64,000 nucleotides of DNA, from assembly GCF_025398195.1 (NCBI RefSeq), contig NZ_JAODNV010000009.1:161430-225429 (forward strand), read 5' to 3'. The notes under the pieces are model-generated. The model ran no database searches and had not been told where the DNA came from. It worked only from the letters and a program-made list of their open reading frames with translations. Positions 44,552 through 55,483 of the stretch are shown one piece after another. The stretch's first letter is position 1. Each line of letters begins with the position of its first letter. The translations under genes and the position numbers were made by a program. Source of the DNA: Chelativorans petroleitrophicus. Its GTDB lineage: Bacteria > Pseudomonadota > Alphaproteobacteria > Rhizobiales > Rhizobiaceae.

Positions 44552-45420
44552 TGCTCGATCCGGACGCGCTGATCGCCATCGATATTCACACCCATGCCGA
44601 AGAACCCTGCGGAACGCATGCCGACGACGGCTATGACGATTTCCAGGCCGGCATGGCGGCCTATTTCAAGTCGCCCTTTCCTCACCCGCCCACCGTACCC
44701 GAAACGGCGGCCTACTATCGCGAACGCAAGATCGGCGCGGTGATCTTTCCGGTCGATGCGGAGCGGGAGACGGGCTTCCGCCGCTACAACAACGAGGAGA
44801 TGGCGGAGCTCGCCGCGGAGCACAGCGACGTGCTCATCCCCTTTGCGAGCATCGATCCCGCGAAGGGCAAGGTGGGCGCGCGCGAGGCGCGGCGGCTGGT
44901 CGAGCATTTCGGCGTCCGCGGCTTCAAGTTCCACCCCACCATGCAGGGCTTCTACCCAAACGACCGCAGCGCCTATGTGCTCTACGAGGCGATACAGGAA
45001 TGCGGCGTGCCCGCGCTTTTCCATACGGGACAGACCGCCGTCGGCGCCGGCATGCGCGGCGGCAACAGTATGCGGCTCAAATATTCCAACCCGATCTATC
45101 TGGACGACGTTGCCGCCGATTTTCCGGACATGCAGATTGTGATGGCGCATCCCTCCTTTCCCTGGCAGGTGGAGGCGCTCGCGGTTGCGACGCATAAGCC
45201 TAATGTCTGGATCGACTTGTCCGGCTGGTCGCCGAAATACTTCCCGCCGATCTTGGTGAGATACGCCAACTCGCTTCTGAAGGACCGTGTCCTGTTCGGG
45301 TCTGACTGGCCGGCAATCACGCCCGATCGCTGGCTCGCCGATTTCGAGAAGCTCGACATGAAGGAGGAGGTCAAGCCACTCATTCTGAAGGAGAATGCAC
45401 GGCGCTTGCTGAAAATCTGA
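44551..45420 (+). CDS. Amidohydrolase-2 family metal-dependent hydrolase or decarboxylase
   Basis: A 289-residue TIM-barrel protein. The metal motif is at the start (ALIAIDIHTHAEEPCG, HxH); then RGFKFHPTMQGFYPND, VMAHPSFPWQVEALAV and the catalytic Asp in LFGSDWPAITPDRW. Members include 4-oxalomesaconate hydratase, gamma-resorcylate and other aromatic decarboxylases. It is coupled to MarR by a TGATG overlap and precedes the TRAP genes, so it probably acts in the aromatic pathway. The exact reaction is not readable. Confidence 0.82.
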   Translation: MLDPDALIAIDIHTHAEEPCGTHADDGYDDFQAGMAAYFKSPFPHPPTVPETAAYYRERKIGAVIFPVDAERETGFRRYNNEEMAELAAEHSDVLIPFASIDPAKGKVGAREARRLVEHFGVRGFKFHPTMQGFYPNDRSAYVLYEAIQECGVPALFHTGQTAVGAGMRGGNSMRLKYSNPIYLDDVAADFPDMQIVMAHPSFPWQVEALAVATHKPNVWIDLSGWSPKYFPPILVRYANSLLKDRVLFGSDWPAITPDRWLADFEKLDMKEEVKPLILKENARRLLKI

Positions 45421-45488
45421 CCGGGATCGAGGGGCGACCGGCAGTGTCAAACGCGCGCCAGAGGGCGCGCTGAAGTGGAGGAGAAGTC

Positions 45489-46610
45489 ATGAAACGGATT
45501 GCATATGCAGTTGGTCTTGCCACGGGTCTGCTCTTGTCGGCCGGTGTGCTGCAGGCGGAGGAATTGAGGCTCGCTCCTGGCGCGCCGCCGAGCCATCCGG
45601 CCCACACGCCTCTTTATGTTACGCTAGCTGAGGAACTGCCCAAGGAGACGGATGGCACCCTCACGGGGAACATTCTCGGCCCCGAGGTAGCGAATGTCGG
45701 CAACATGAAGGGGGCGCTGCAGTCGGGCGTCGTTCAGGTTGGCAACCTGCTGCCGCTCTACTTCCCCGGCGATCTGCCCAATTCCGCGCTGATGGGCGAT
45801 CTCGCCTTCCTTGGCCGTGACCCGCAGGTGATGGGCGCGGCGATGACCGAGTATGTCGTCACCTGCGAAGACTGCCAGGAGGAATTCAAAAAGCTCGGAG
45901 CAGTCTTCGCGGGCGCCGGTTCTTCGGACGTTTACGTTCTTCTGACCACGAAGCCGGTGCGCACGCCGGACGACATCAAGGGAATGCGGCTGAGGAGCGG
46001 TGGTTCGCCCTTCGCCCGCTGGGCGGAATATATCGGTGCCTCGCCGGTTAACGTTCCCGTGAACGACACATTCGAAAGCATGTCGCAGGGGGTGATCGAC
46101 GGCACGATGGGATCGGCGGCGGATCTGACCTCCTACCGGCTGATCGATCTTGCCAAGTACATCATCGATCTGCCGCTCGGCACCTATCATGCGACGGTCA
46201 ATTTCGCGGTCAACACCGACGCATGGAAGGCGATGAGCCCGGAGCAGCGCCGGGGCTTCGTGCGCGCGGCCAACAAGGCCAACATCGCCTTCACCCAGAC
46301 TTGGGGCTACGAGCGGTCGAACGTCGCCCGCGAAGAGGCCGAGAAGGCCGGGCTTGAGGTGATAAAGCCCGATCAGGCGCTTTTCGATGTGACAGAATCC
46401 TTTGTGGAGGACGATCTGAAAGCCGTCGTAGGCATCGCTGAAAGCCAGTACGGCATCACGGACGCGGAGGCCAAGATTGCCCGGTTCCGCGAACTCGTCG
46501 AAAAGTGGACGAAGATTATCGACGAGGTCGGCCATGAGCCCGAGGCCATAGCAGCGGCGACCCAGAAGGAAGTCTGGGACAAGGTCGACTACGAATCTTA
46601 CGGCATGTGA
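45489..46610 (+). CDS. TRAP transporter substrate-binding protein (DctP family)
   Basis: A 373-residue periplasmic protein with a signal peptide (MKRIAYAVGLATGLLLSAGV). TRAP features include LRLAPGAPPSHPAHTPLYVT at the start, KPVRTPDDIKGMRLRSGG (with the conserved carboxylate-binding Arg) and VNVPVNDTFESMSQGVIDGT. Variants of this subgroup in aromatic loci bind hydroxycinnamates or benzoates. A ribosome-binding site (GGAGGAG) precedes the ATG. A strong hairpin follows the gene. Confidence 0.9.
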   Translation: MKRIAYAVGLATGLLLSAGVLQAEELRLAPGAPPSHPAHTPLYVTLAEELPKETDGTLTGNILGPEVANVGNMKGALQSGVVQVGNLLPLYFPGDLPNSALMGDLAFLGRDPQVMGAAMTEYVVTCEDCQEEFKKLGAVFAGAGSSDVYVLLTTKPVRTPDDIKGMRLRSGGSPFARWAEYIGASPVNVPVNDTFESMSQGVIDGTMGSAADLTSYRLIDLAKYIIDLPLGTYHATVNFAVNTDAWKAMSPEQRRGFVRAANKANIAFTQTWGYERSNVAREEAEKAGLEVIKPDQALFDVTESFVEDDLKAVVGIAESQYGITDAEAKIARFRELVEKWTKIIDEVGHEPEAIAAATQKEVWDKVDYESYGM

Positions 46611-46618
46611 CCCGCCGG

Positions 46619-46646
46619 GGCCGCGCGATTCACCCTTCGCGCGGCC
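46619..46646 (+). terminator. Intra-operon attenuating hairpin between dctP and dctQ
   Basis: A perfect 10-base GC-rich stem (GGCCGCGCGA with TCGCGCGGCC) and an 8-base loop, then TCTTTCG, nine bases past the binding-protein stop. It probably reduces read-through or protects the upstream message, so the binding protein is made in excess over the membrane parts. Confidence 0.6.
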
Positions 46647-46673
46647 TCTTTCGCCAAGCGAAAGGAAGCCGCA

Positions 46674-47222
46674 ATGCGGTCTGCCGCTCTCACACTCCTG
46701 CGCCACCTGACAAATGTTCTGGCTCTCGTCGGAGCTTTGGGGGTGATCGCCATGCTTCTGCATGTCACCGTCGACGTGATCAGCCGGCAGCTCTTTCAGC
46801 GGCCCGTGCCGGCGACGGTGGAAATCGTCTCGCGATACTACATGGTGCTCATCTCGTTCCTGCCGCTCGCCTGGACGGAACGACGCAACGAGATGATCAC
46901 CGTGGACATCCTTTCCGGCCTTTTCCGGGGTCCGCTCGACCGGATCAACATGGCCTTTGTTCATCTGCTTTCGCTCGCCGCCTTCATCTTTCTTGCCTAT
47001 ACGACCTGGTCCGCGGCGCTGCGCGAATACGAGGCGGGAAGCTTTGTCATGTCGCTCAGCGTCGCCGTGCCCATCTGGCCCGGCTATTTCCTCCTGCCGC
47101 TCGCTTTCGCGCTCGCTAGCCTCATCTCAGCCGTCAAACTTTACCTCTGCCTTGCCGGACGTGAGCGGGAACCGGAGAGCGAAGCCTTCTTCGAAACGGA
47201 CAATGGGGGGCCCGTCCAGTGA
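46674..47222 (+). CDS. TRAP transporter small permease (DctQ family)
   Basis: A 182-residue protein with four membrane segments (NVLALVGALGVIAMLLHVTV, YYMVLISFLPLAWTERRNEM, VHLLSLAAFIFLAYTTW, and WPGYFLLPLAFALASLIS). The WTERRNEMITVD motif is typical of DctQ. It pairs with DctM and overlaps it by four bases. Confidence 0.88.
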   Translation: MRSAALTLLRHLTNVLALVGALGVIAMLLHVTVDVISRQLFQRPVPATVEIVSRYYMVLISFLPLAWTERRNEMITVDILSGLFRGPLDRINMAFVHLLSLAAFIFLAYTTWSAALREYEAGSFVMSLSVAVPIWPGYFLLPLAFALASLISAVKLYLCLAGREREPESEAFFETDNGGPVQ

Positions 47223-48514
47223 GCATTACGACCGGGCTCCTCGGAATCTGCGCGCTCCTTGTGCTTCTGGCGCTTCGCGTGCCGGTGGCGGTGGCGCTTA
47301 TCCTCGTTTCCTTCGGCGGCATATGGCTGATGCTGGGCTTCACCCCCGCCGTTGGCATTCTGGCGACGACGCCCTATGATTTCGTCGCCAGCTGGACCCT
47401 GTCGGCGGTTCCCATGTTCCTGCTCATGGGTTTCGTCGCTTATCACGCCGGGCTGACGACCCGCCTTTTTGAGGCTGCGGACCGTCTCTTGCGCCATCTG
47501 CCCGGCGGGCTTGGCATGGCGGCGGTGCTCGGCTGCACCGGTTTTGCCGCCGTCTGCGGCTCAAGCCTTGCCTGCGCGGCCGCCATGGGGCGGATCGCCA
47601 TACCGGAGATGATCAGGGCAGGCTACCGGGCGAGTTTCGCCACGGGCGCGCTTGCCGCGGGCGGAACCATCGGCGCGCTCATCCCGCCTTCGATCCTGAT
47701 GATCATCTATGGCGTCTTCGCCGAGACGTCGGTGACGAAAGTCTTCCTGGGCGGCATTTCCGTGGGCATCATGACCGCGGTGGCCTACTGTCTCCTGATC
47801 GTGGCAGTGGCCAAATTGCGGCCGGACATCGTGCCCTTGGCCAAGGAGGGCAGTTCCCTGCATGCGGAGAGCAATCCCTTCCTAGAAATCTGGCCGATTC
47901 TCCTGATGATCGTCGTCGTCTTCGGCGGCCTTTTCGGCGGCGTGTTCACAGCGACGGAGGCGGGCGCAATCGGAGCTGCGAGCGCGATTGTCATCGCAGT
48001 GGCAATGGGCCGGCTGCCATGGGCGCGCTTCCGCAAAGCACTTCTGGAAACGGTGGGCACCACCGTCTCGCTCTTCATCATCGGCGTCGGCGCAGTGATG
48101 TTCACGCGCTTCCTGGGCCTTAGCGGAACAGCCGGCTTCATAAGCTCGACGCTCACCGCCTGGGACTTAAGCTATGCCGAGCTGATGATCATGATCGTGG
48201 TGCTTTACCTGATCCTCGGCATGTTCATGGAGCCGTTCGGCGCGATGCTGATTACCCTGCCGGTGCTCCTGCCGCTGCTCAACGCGGCATCGGTGAACCT
48301 TGTCTGGTTCGGCGTGCTTCTGGTGAAGCTCCTCGAGGTCGGCATGATCACGCCGCCGCTTGGCATGAACGTCTTCGTCATCCGCAATGTCGCGCATCAA
48401 TATGCGAGCCTGAACGACATTTTCCGGGGTGTCGCGCTCTTCATCGCTGCGGACATCGTGATCCTTGCGCTTCTGATCATGTTCCCGCAGCTGGTTACGG
48501 CGCTGACGGGCTGA
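47219..48514 (+). CDS. TRAP transporter large permease (DctM family)
   Basis: A 431-residue inner-membrane protein with about eleven segments, energised by the sodium gradient in known members. DctM signatures are AVPMFLLMGFVAYHAGLTTR, AAMGRIAIPEMIRAGYRASF, AAGGTIGALIPPSILMIIYG and TPPLGMNVFVIRNVA. GTG start within the DctQ stop. Ends 15 bases from the convergent hydrolase gene. Confidence 0.92.
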   Translation: MSITTGLLGICALLVLLALRVPVAVALILVSFGGIWLMLGFTPAVGILATTPYDFVASWTLSAVPMFLLMGFVAYHAGLTTRLFEAADRLLRHLPGGLGMAAVLGCTGFAAVCGSSLACAAAMGRIAIPEMIRAGYRASFATGALAAGGTIGALIPPSILMIIYGVFAETSVTKVFLGGISVGIMTAVAYCLLIVAVAKLRPDIVPLAKEGSSLHAESNPFLEIWPILLMIVVVFGGLFGGVFTATEAGAIGAASAIVIAVAMGRLPWARFRKALLETVGTTVSLFIIGVGAVMFTRFLGLSGTAGFISSTLTAWDLSYAELMIMIVVLYLILGMFMEPFGAMLITLPVLLPLLNAASVNLVWFGVLLVKLLEVGMITPPLGMNVFVIRNVAHQYASLNDIFRGVALFIAADIVILALLIMFPQLVTALTG

Positions 48515-48529
48515 CCAGCAGGAGGGAGG

Positions 48530-49297
48530 TCATCCGCGGGTCTTCAGCCATTCATCGAGCAGCGCGGCAAAGGTCTGCGGCTCCTTTTCCGGCAGCATAT
48601 GGTCCGCCGCATCGACGATGCGCAACTCCGCGCCCGGGATGGCGTCTGCCACCGCCCTCGAGGCGATCTCGAAGAGCGGGCGCGTCTTGCGTCCGAACGC
48701 GACCGTGACTGGCGTTACGATGCGCGAAAGATCTTCGGCGGTGATGTTGGCCGGCGGCTGGCCGCCTCCCATCAGCAAGGGCATCATGCGCGCGCTGGCA
48801 AGGTAGATGCGGCGGCGCTCCTCGGGCATTCGTCGGAAACAGCCCGCGCCGCCGGACGCGTCGAACAGCGCTTCCACCGCACTTTCAGCGCCGTGCATCC
48901 GCAACGCCTCGGCCACCGGGGCGAAGGCCGCCTGGGAATCGGCGTTGAACGCTTCGATGGCGGCTTCGTCGCGCAGATAGGTGTTCAGGCCCGGCTCATA
49001 CAGGAAAGCCTTTGATATCAGGTCCGACCGCCGGATGAGCACATTGAGGAGCACATGTGTCGAGTATGACCACGCCGCAACCGCGCATGGCCGGCCAGCC
49101 TCGGCCTGCAGCAGCTTGATGAGCTGCTCCGTATGTGCCGCCGTGCCGAAGCCGCTGCCGTCATCCGGCCAGCTTCCGGAGCCAAACCAGCGCAAGGTCG
49201 GGCAGATGACATGCACATCGGCGGAAAGCTTGTCGACAATCGGCTGCCACAGCGAACCATCGCCCGGCGCACCATGCAGAAGTACGAGCTTTTTCAC
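48530..49297 (-). CDS. Alpha/beta hydrolase
   Basis: About 255 residues. The oxyanion segment is LVLLHGAPGDGSLWQPIVDK, the nucleophile elbow is VAAWSYSTHVLLNVL, and the catalytic His is in IVDAADHMLPEKEP. The elbow reads A-W-S-Y-S rather than G-x-S-x-G, an uncommon variant. The start is set at GTG 49297, because AGGAGAT lies six bases upstream and translation begins directly at the first strand; a longer frame runs to 49363. Convergent with the TRAP operon. Substrate unknown. Confidence 0.82.
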   Translation of the reverse strand: MKKLVLLHGAPGDGSLWQPIVDKLSADVHVICPTLRWFGSGSWPDDGSGFGTAAHTEQLIKLLQAEAGRPCAVAAWSYSTHVLLNVLIRRSDLISKAFLYEPGLNTYLRDEAAIEAFNADSQAAFAPVAEALRMHGAESAVEALFDASGGAGCFRRMPEERRRIYLASARMMPLLMGGGQPPANITAEDLSRIVTPVTVAFGRKTRPLFEIASRAVADAIPGAELRIVDAADHMLPEKEPQTFAALLDEWLKTRG

Positions 49298-49580
49298 GGC
49301 ATCTCCTGTGCTTTTGCTTCTCTGGATCCCGGCTCTCATAACGCGGACGTGGGTTGGTTCCATAATGTTTGTTATGCGATCTACCTGTGTGGCGGCTATT
49401 TAGTAATACGACACATGGGCAAGTTTGAGATGCGGCACACGCGGCGCTCTGCCCTTAGTCGAACCTATGAGGAAAGGAAGTTGGCGTTTTCGCAATCACC
49501 GCCAAGGCCCGCCGGCGAGGCCATTGCAACCCAATAGACAATTTTATATCACAGAATCCGATACATATCAGTCAGTTCGT

Positions 49581-49609
49581 TGACTTCTTAGCCTTTCAGG
49601 CGTATCCTG
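49581..49609 (+). promoter_or_regulatory. Sigma-70-type promoter of the family-5 ABC/arabinofuranosidase operon
   Basis: TTGACT and TATCCT separated by exactly 17 bases, in the 362-base gap before the binding-protein gene. The predicted start site is near 49616, giving a leader of about 45 bases. The remaining part of the gap (49298-49580) is AT-richer than its surroundings and shows no gene. Confidence 0.55.
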
Positions 49610-49627
49610 TTCCTATTGGTACGCCTT
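49599..49627. promoter_or_regulatory. Inverted repeat over -10/+1, candidate operator
   Basis: AGGCGTA and TACGCCT arms, 15 bases apart, spanning the -10 element and the start site of the promoter at 49581-49609. Position suggests a repressor site. No regulator gene is adjacent. Confidence 0.4.
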
Positions 49628-49659
49628 GATACGCGTTGCCATGCAAGGGAGGAGTCAAC

Positions 49660-51537
<1,878 letters not shown>

Positions 51538-51554
51538 CCCGAGTGCGACCGGGT

Positions 51555-51582
51555 GGGGAGCGGAGGCCTTCCCCCGCTCCCC
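51555..51582 (+). terminator. Intra-operon attenuating hairpin after the binding-protein gene
   Basis: A 9-base perfect stem (GGGGAGCGG with CCGCTCCCC) and a 10-base loop, 17 bases beyond the stop and 22 before the permease start. It is placed like the hairpin in the TRAP operon and probably lowers downstream transcript relative to the binding protein. Confidence 0.55.
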
Positions 51583-51604
51583 GATCTTCAATCGGAAGGG
51601 TTTG

Positions 51605-52609
51605 ATGCGCAGCTACGGCATCTATGTCCTGACGCGCTTCGCGCAATTCCTGCTCGTGGTGTTCATCGGCATCTCGCTGACGTTCTTCATCACGCACCTG
51701 TCACCGATCGACCCCGTGGAGCAGATGATCGCCGGCATGACTGCGATGGGTCAGAGCGATCCTGAGGCCGTGTCCCTGATGCGTACGGCGCTGCAGGAAC
51801 TCTACGGCACGGGCGGACCGCTGATAGAGCAGTATTTCACGTACTGGGGTCGCATTCTCTCAGCGGATTTCGGTCCCTCGCTGTCGTCATTCCCCACCCC
51901 GGTTTCCGTGCTCATCGGCCGGGCATTGCCCTGGACCATCGGTCTTCTGGCCACCTGCACGGTAATTTCCTGGGTGTTCGGCAACCTTCTGGGCGGCCTC
52001 GCCGGCTACTTCCGCGAAAACCGGATGCTCAAGCTGGCGGGCGTGATCATAATGGGTTTCCACCCGGTGCCCTATTACATCATCGCCTTCGTGCTCCTGA
52101 TCATCTTCGGCCTGATGTGGCCGATCCTGCCGACGAGCGGTGGGGCGGCAGCCAACCTTCCGCGCGGGTGGAACGCCGAATACCTGATCAGCGTGCTGCG
52201 CCATTCGATCTTGCCAGCGGCCTCGATCATCCTTGTCGGTCTGGGTGGCTGGTTCATGGGGATGCGGGCGCTCGTCTCCAACGTCATCACCGAGGACTAC
52301 GTTACCTATGCCGAGCTTGGAGGGGTAAAGCGCAGCCGGATCCTGCCCTTCTACGTCATTCGCAACGCTCTGGTGCCGCAGGTGACCGGCCTCGCCATGT
52401 CCCTTGGCGCGATCTTCAACGGCGCAATCATCGTCGAATTTGTCTTCAGCTACCCCGGCCTGGGGCGGCTGTTGATCTCCGCGGTCTATGCCGGCGACTA
52501 TGGACTCGTGCTCGGCGTGACGACGATTTCCATCGTCGCCGTATCCGCCGCCGTCTTCCTGATCGACATCCTCTATCCGGTGTTCGATCCGCGTGTGAAG
52601 CTTGCCTGA
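51605..52609 (+). CDS. ABC transporter permease, DppB-type
   Basis: A 334-residue permease. N-terminus YGIYVLTRFAQFLLVVFIGI and SLTFFITHLSPIDPVEQMIA, with the EAA loop EDYVTYAELGGVKRSRILPF and the end signature FVFSYPGLGRLLISAVYAGD. ATG 51605 follows GGAAGGGTTTG. First of two permeases of the presumed oligosaccharide importer. Confidence 0.9.
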   Translation: MRSYGIYVLTRFAQFLLVVFIGISLTFFITHLSPIDPVEQMIAGMTAMGQSDPEAVSLMRTALQELYGTGGPLIEQYFTYWGRILSADFGPSLSSFPTPVSVLIGRALPWTIGLLATCTVISWVFGNLLGGLAGYFRENRMLKLAGVIIMGFHPVPYYIIAFVLLIIFGLMWPILPTSGGAAANLPRGWNAEYLISVLRHSILPAASIILVGLGGWFMGMRALVSNVITEDYVTYAELGGVKRSRILPFYVIRNALVPQVTGLAMSLGAIFNGAIIVEFVFSYPGLGRLLISAVYAGDYGLVLGVTTISIVAVSAAVFLIDILYPVFDPRVKLA

Positions 52610-52618
52610 GGCCCGACG

Positions 52619-53485
52619 ATGCTCAAGACCCTCCGCGACCTCTTCCGCTACAACCGAGAATTTGCGATCGGTTCGATGCTGATGGCGGTGATCCTGGGCA
52701 TGGCGGCGCTGTCGGCCTTCTCCCCCTACCCGCCCGCGAACATCTATGTCGTGCCGCCGGACATGCCGCCCTCCTGGGCCCACCCGTTCGGCACGAACTC
52801 ACGGGGCCAGGACGTCTTCTGGCAGCTCACTTTCGCGATGAGGAACACGCTGCTGTTCGGTTTCGCGGTTGCCTTTCTGAGCCGGCTGCTCTCGCTCCTG
52901 ATCGGACTGGTGGCGGGCTATCAGGGCGGCCTTACCGACCGGGTGTTGATGTCGATCAACGACACGTTCATCGTCATCCCCCTCTTCCCTCTCCTGATCC
53001 TCTTCTACTTCGTGATGCGGGACTACATGAACTGGGTCCTGCTCACTCTCGTGATCGCCTGCCTCGGCTGGGCCTATGACGCCCGGCTGATCCGGTCGAT
53101 CATGATGAGCCTGAAGACGCGCGAGTTTACCCAGACCAGCGTGTTCTCCGGCATGAAGATGCACGAAATCGTCGTCCGCGAGCACCTGCCCTACGTCCTG
53201 CCGATCGTGTTCTCGACCACGCTCAACAACATCAACTGGTCGATCGGGCTCGAGGTGACGCTTTCCGTGCTCGGCTTCACCGATATCAACCGCCCCACCG
53301 TCGGAACCATGATCTTTTGGGCCAACCAGCACAGCGCCATGGTGGCGGGCGTGTGGTGGTGGTTCGTGTTCCCGACCGCGTTCATCACGCTCACCTTCAT
53401 CGCCCTGTTCCTGCTCGCCGTTTCGATGAACGAGTACATCGATCCTCGCAGCCGGCTCGCCCGCATGGGCATGGGAGGCGCGTGA
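52619..53485 (+). CDS. ABC transporter permease, DppC-type
   Basis: A 288-residue permease. It opens with a short cytoplasmic tail, then [20 protein letters not shown], the DppC turn, and an EAA loop at [20 protein letters not shown] followed by [20 protein letters not shown]. Begins nine bases after the first permease stop; its own stop overlaps the first ATPase start (TGATG). Confidence 0.9.
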   Translation: MLKTLRDLFRYNREFAIGSMLMAVILGMAALSAFSPYPPANIYVVPPDMPPSWAHPFGTNSRGQDVFWQLTFAMRNTLLFGFAVAFLSRLLSLLIGLVAGYQGGLTDRVLMSINDTFIVIPLFPLLILFYFVMRDYMNWVLLTLVIACLGWAYDARLIRSIMMSLKTREFTQTSVFSGMKMHEIVVREHLPYVLPIVFSTTLNNINWSIGLEVTLSVLGFTDINRPTVGTMIFWANQHSAMVAGVWWWFVFPTAFITLTFIALFLLAVSMNEYIDPRSRLARMGMGGA

Positions 53486-54564
53486 TGGTGAAGGCGAACG
53501 GCAAGGCCGGCAACGGGCCGGTGCCCGCGGAGCCCATCCTCTCGGTGCGCAATCTGCGTGCTTACTACCAGATGCAGTATTTCGGCATCGACCGGGAGGT
53601 CCGTGCCGTCGATGACATCACACTCCAGGTCAACCGGAACGAGATCTACGGCGTCGCGGGGGAATCGAGCTGCGGCAAGACATCCCTGATCAAGACGATC
53701 GCGGCCGCTAACCGCCCGCCGCTCAACGTCATCGGCGGATCGGTCAAGTACAGCTTCCTCGATCGGGACATCTTCAGGATGAGCGAGGAGGAGCTGTCCC
53801 GCGTGCGGTGGAAACATCTCTCCTACATCATGCAGGGATCGATGAATGTGCTCAACCCTGTGCGCCGGATCCGCAAATCGTTCATCGATTTCGCCTTCCG
53901 CCACATCAACAAGCCCGAGCGAGAATTCTTCGACATCGTGGCGCGCCATCTCGAGCGGCTGCGCCTGTCGCCTTCGGTCCTCAAGGCCTATCCGCACGAG
54001 CTTTCGGGCGGCATGCGCCAGCGCGTGACCATTGCCCTCGCCACGATCTGCCGACCTGAGTTCATCATCGCCGACGAGCCGACGACCGCCCTCGATGTGG
54101 TGGTTCAGAAGGACGTGCTAGCGATGATCCGGGAGGTGCAGCAGGAGATGGGATCATCGATCCTGTTCGTCACCCACGACATGACGGTGCACGCCAACAT
54201 GGCCGATCGCCTCGGCATCATGTATGCGGGCCGGCTGGTGGAGGAAGCTCCGACCCGCGAGATATTCGCCAATCCCCTGCACCCCTATACGGCACATCTT
54301 ATCCAGAGCCTGCCACGGATTGGCGACCTGAGCCCGAAGAAGGCGCTGCCGGGCGCCCCGCCGAACCTTTCCGATCCGCCGGCGGGGTGCCGCTTCCATC
54401 CGCGCTGTCCGCTCGCCATGGACATCTGCCGGCGGGAAAACCCCGCCCTGACCGCGCTCAGGCCGGGTCATCGCGTCGCCTGCTTTGCTGCGAGCTCCGA
54501 GGTCCGCCCGGTCTCCGAGATCCGGGAGACGGTACCACCGAAGGTGGCGGAGGCGCGGTCATGA
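53485..54564 (+). CDS. ABC transporter ATP-binding protein, OppD-type
   Basis: A 359-residue ATPase. Walker A is [18 protein letters not shown] (note ESSCGK), signature [14 protein letters not shown], Walker [16 protein letters not shown], switch VTHDMTVH, and the Cys-containing tail [18 protein letters not shown]. Start at ATG 53485 with GGGAGGCG upstream; the open frame reaches further back inside the permease gene but is not used. Confidence 0.9.
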   Translation: MVKANGKAGNGPVPAEPILSVRNLRAYYQMQYFGIDREVRAVDDITLQVNRNEIYGVAGESSCGKTSLIKTIAAANRPPLNVIGGSVKYSFLDRDIFRMSEEELSRVRWKHLSYIMQGSMNVLNPVRRIRKSFIDFAFRHINKPEREFFDIVARHLERLRLSPSVLKAYPHELSGGMRQRVTIALATICRPEFIIADEPTTALDVVVQKDVLAMIREVQQEMGSSILFVTHDMTVHANMADRLGIMYAGRLVEEAPTREIFANPLHPYTAHLIQSLPRIGDLSPKKALPGAPPNLSDPPAGCRFHPRCPLAMDICRRENPALTALRPGHRVACFAASSEVRPVSEIRETVPPKVAEARS

Positions 54565-55466
54565 GCGATCTTCTCATCGTGGATAGCGTCACGAAAAGCT
54601 ATGCTTTCGGCGGCCTGTTCGGGCGAGGCACATTCAAGGCCGTCGACAATGTCAGCTTCACGCTCGAGGCCGCACGGCCGGAGATCTTCACCATCGTCGG
54701 CGAGTCCGGCTCCGGCAAGACGACGCTTGCGCGGATGATCCTGAACCTGATCGCGCCAACTTCCGGCACCATCCGTTTCCGCGGCACCGACCTTAATGCG
54801 ATCCGTGGCTCGCGCGCTCGCATGGATTTCATGCGCCACGTCCAGCCGATCTTCCAGAATCCGTTCGAAGTCTTCAATCCGCTGAAGAAGGTCGACCATT
54901 ACCTGTTCATGACGGCGCGGCGCTTCGCCGGCGCCTCGAAGACGGCCGAGGTTGAAGCCCACGCCGACGCCGCGCTGCAAAAGGTCGGGCTGTCGCTCGC
55001 CGAAGTGAAGGGCCGCTTTCCCCACGAACTCTCCGGCGGTCAACTCCAGCGCACCGCCATCGCTCGCGCGCTGATTCCCGGCCCGTCTCTGCTCGTCGCC
55101 GACGAGCCCGTGTCGATGGTCGACGCGTCGCTACGCATGTCGATCGTCAACCTGTTCAGGACGCTTCGGGACGACCTGCGCGTTTCGATCATCTACATCA
55201 CCCACGACCTCGCGACGGCCTATTACATCAGCGACCGCATCATCATCATGCAGAAGGGCGTGGTGGTTGAAAGCGGCCCCGCCCGGCAGGTTCTGGACAA
55301 CCCCCAGCATCCCTATTCGATCCTGCTCAAGGAGTCGGTTCTCTCGCCGGAGACTATCGGTGAGGGAATCCTCGGCCTTGCCCGCCACACCGGCGAAGGC
55401 CCGCCCGAGGCCTCGGCTGAAGGCGGAGCTGCCACCCGCACGCTTGCGCAACCCCGGTCATCATAG
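54561..55466 (+). CDS. ABC transporter ATP-binding protein, OppF-type
   Basis: A 301-residue ATPase. Walker [20 protein letters not shown]-loop [15 protein letters not shown], signature [15 protein letters not shown], Walker [17 protein letters not shown], switch [13 protein letters not shown] overlap with the OppD-type gene. It forms the energising heterodimer of the importer. The long C-terminal tail is Ala/Gly/Pro-rich and lacks the usual Cys motif. Confidence 0.9.
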   Translation: MSDLLIVDSVTKSYAFGGLFGRGTFKAVDNVSFTLEAARPEIFTIVGESGSGKTTLARMILNLIAPTSGTIRFRGTDLNAIRGSRARMDFMRHVQPIFQNPFEVFNPLKKVDHYLFMTARRFAGASKTAEVEAHADAALQKVGLSLAEVKGRFPHELSGGQLQRTAIARALIPGPSLLVADEPVSMVDASLRMSIVNLFRTLRDDLRVSIIYITHDLATAYYISDRIIIMQKGVVVESGPARQVLDNPQHPYSILLKESVLSPETIGEGILGLARHTGEGPPEASAEGGAATRTLAQPRSS

Positions 55467-55483
55467 GCTCAAGGGAGTATCCG

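Noticed and set aside
53317..53484. Longer N-terminus of the OppD-type ATPase inside the permease gene
   Set aside because: ATG 53485 has a ribosome-binding site and a TGATG coupling; the extension is His/Arg-rich shadow sequence.
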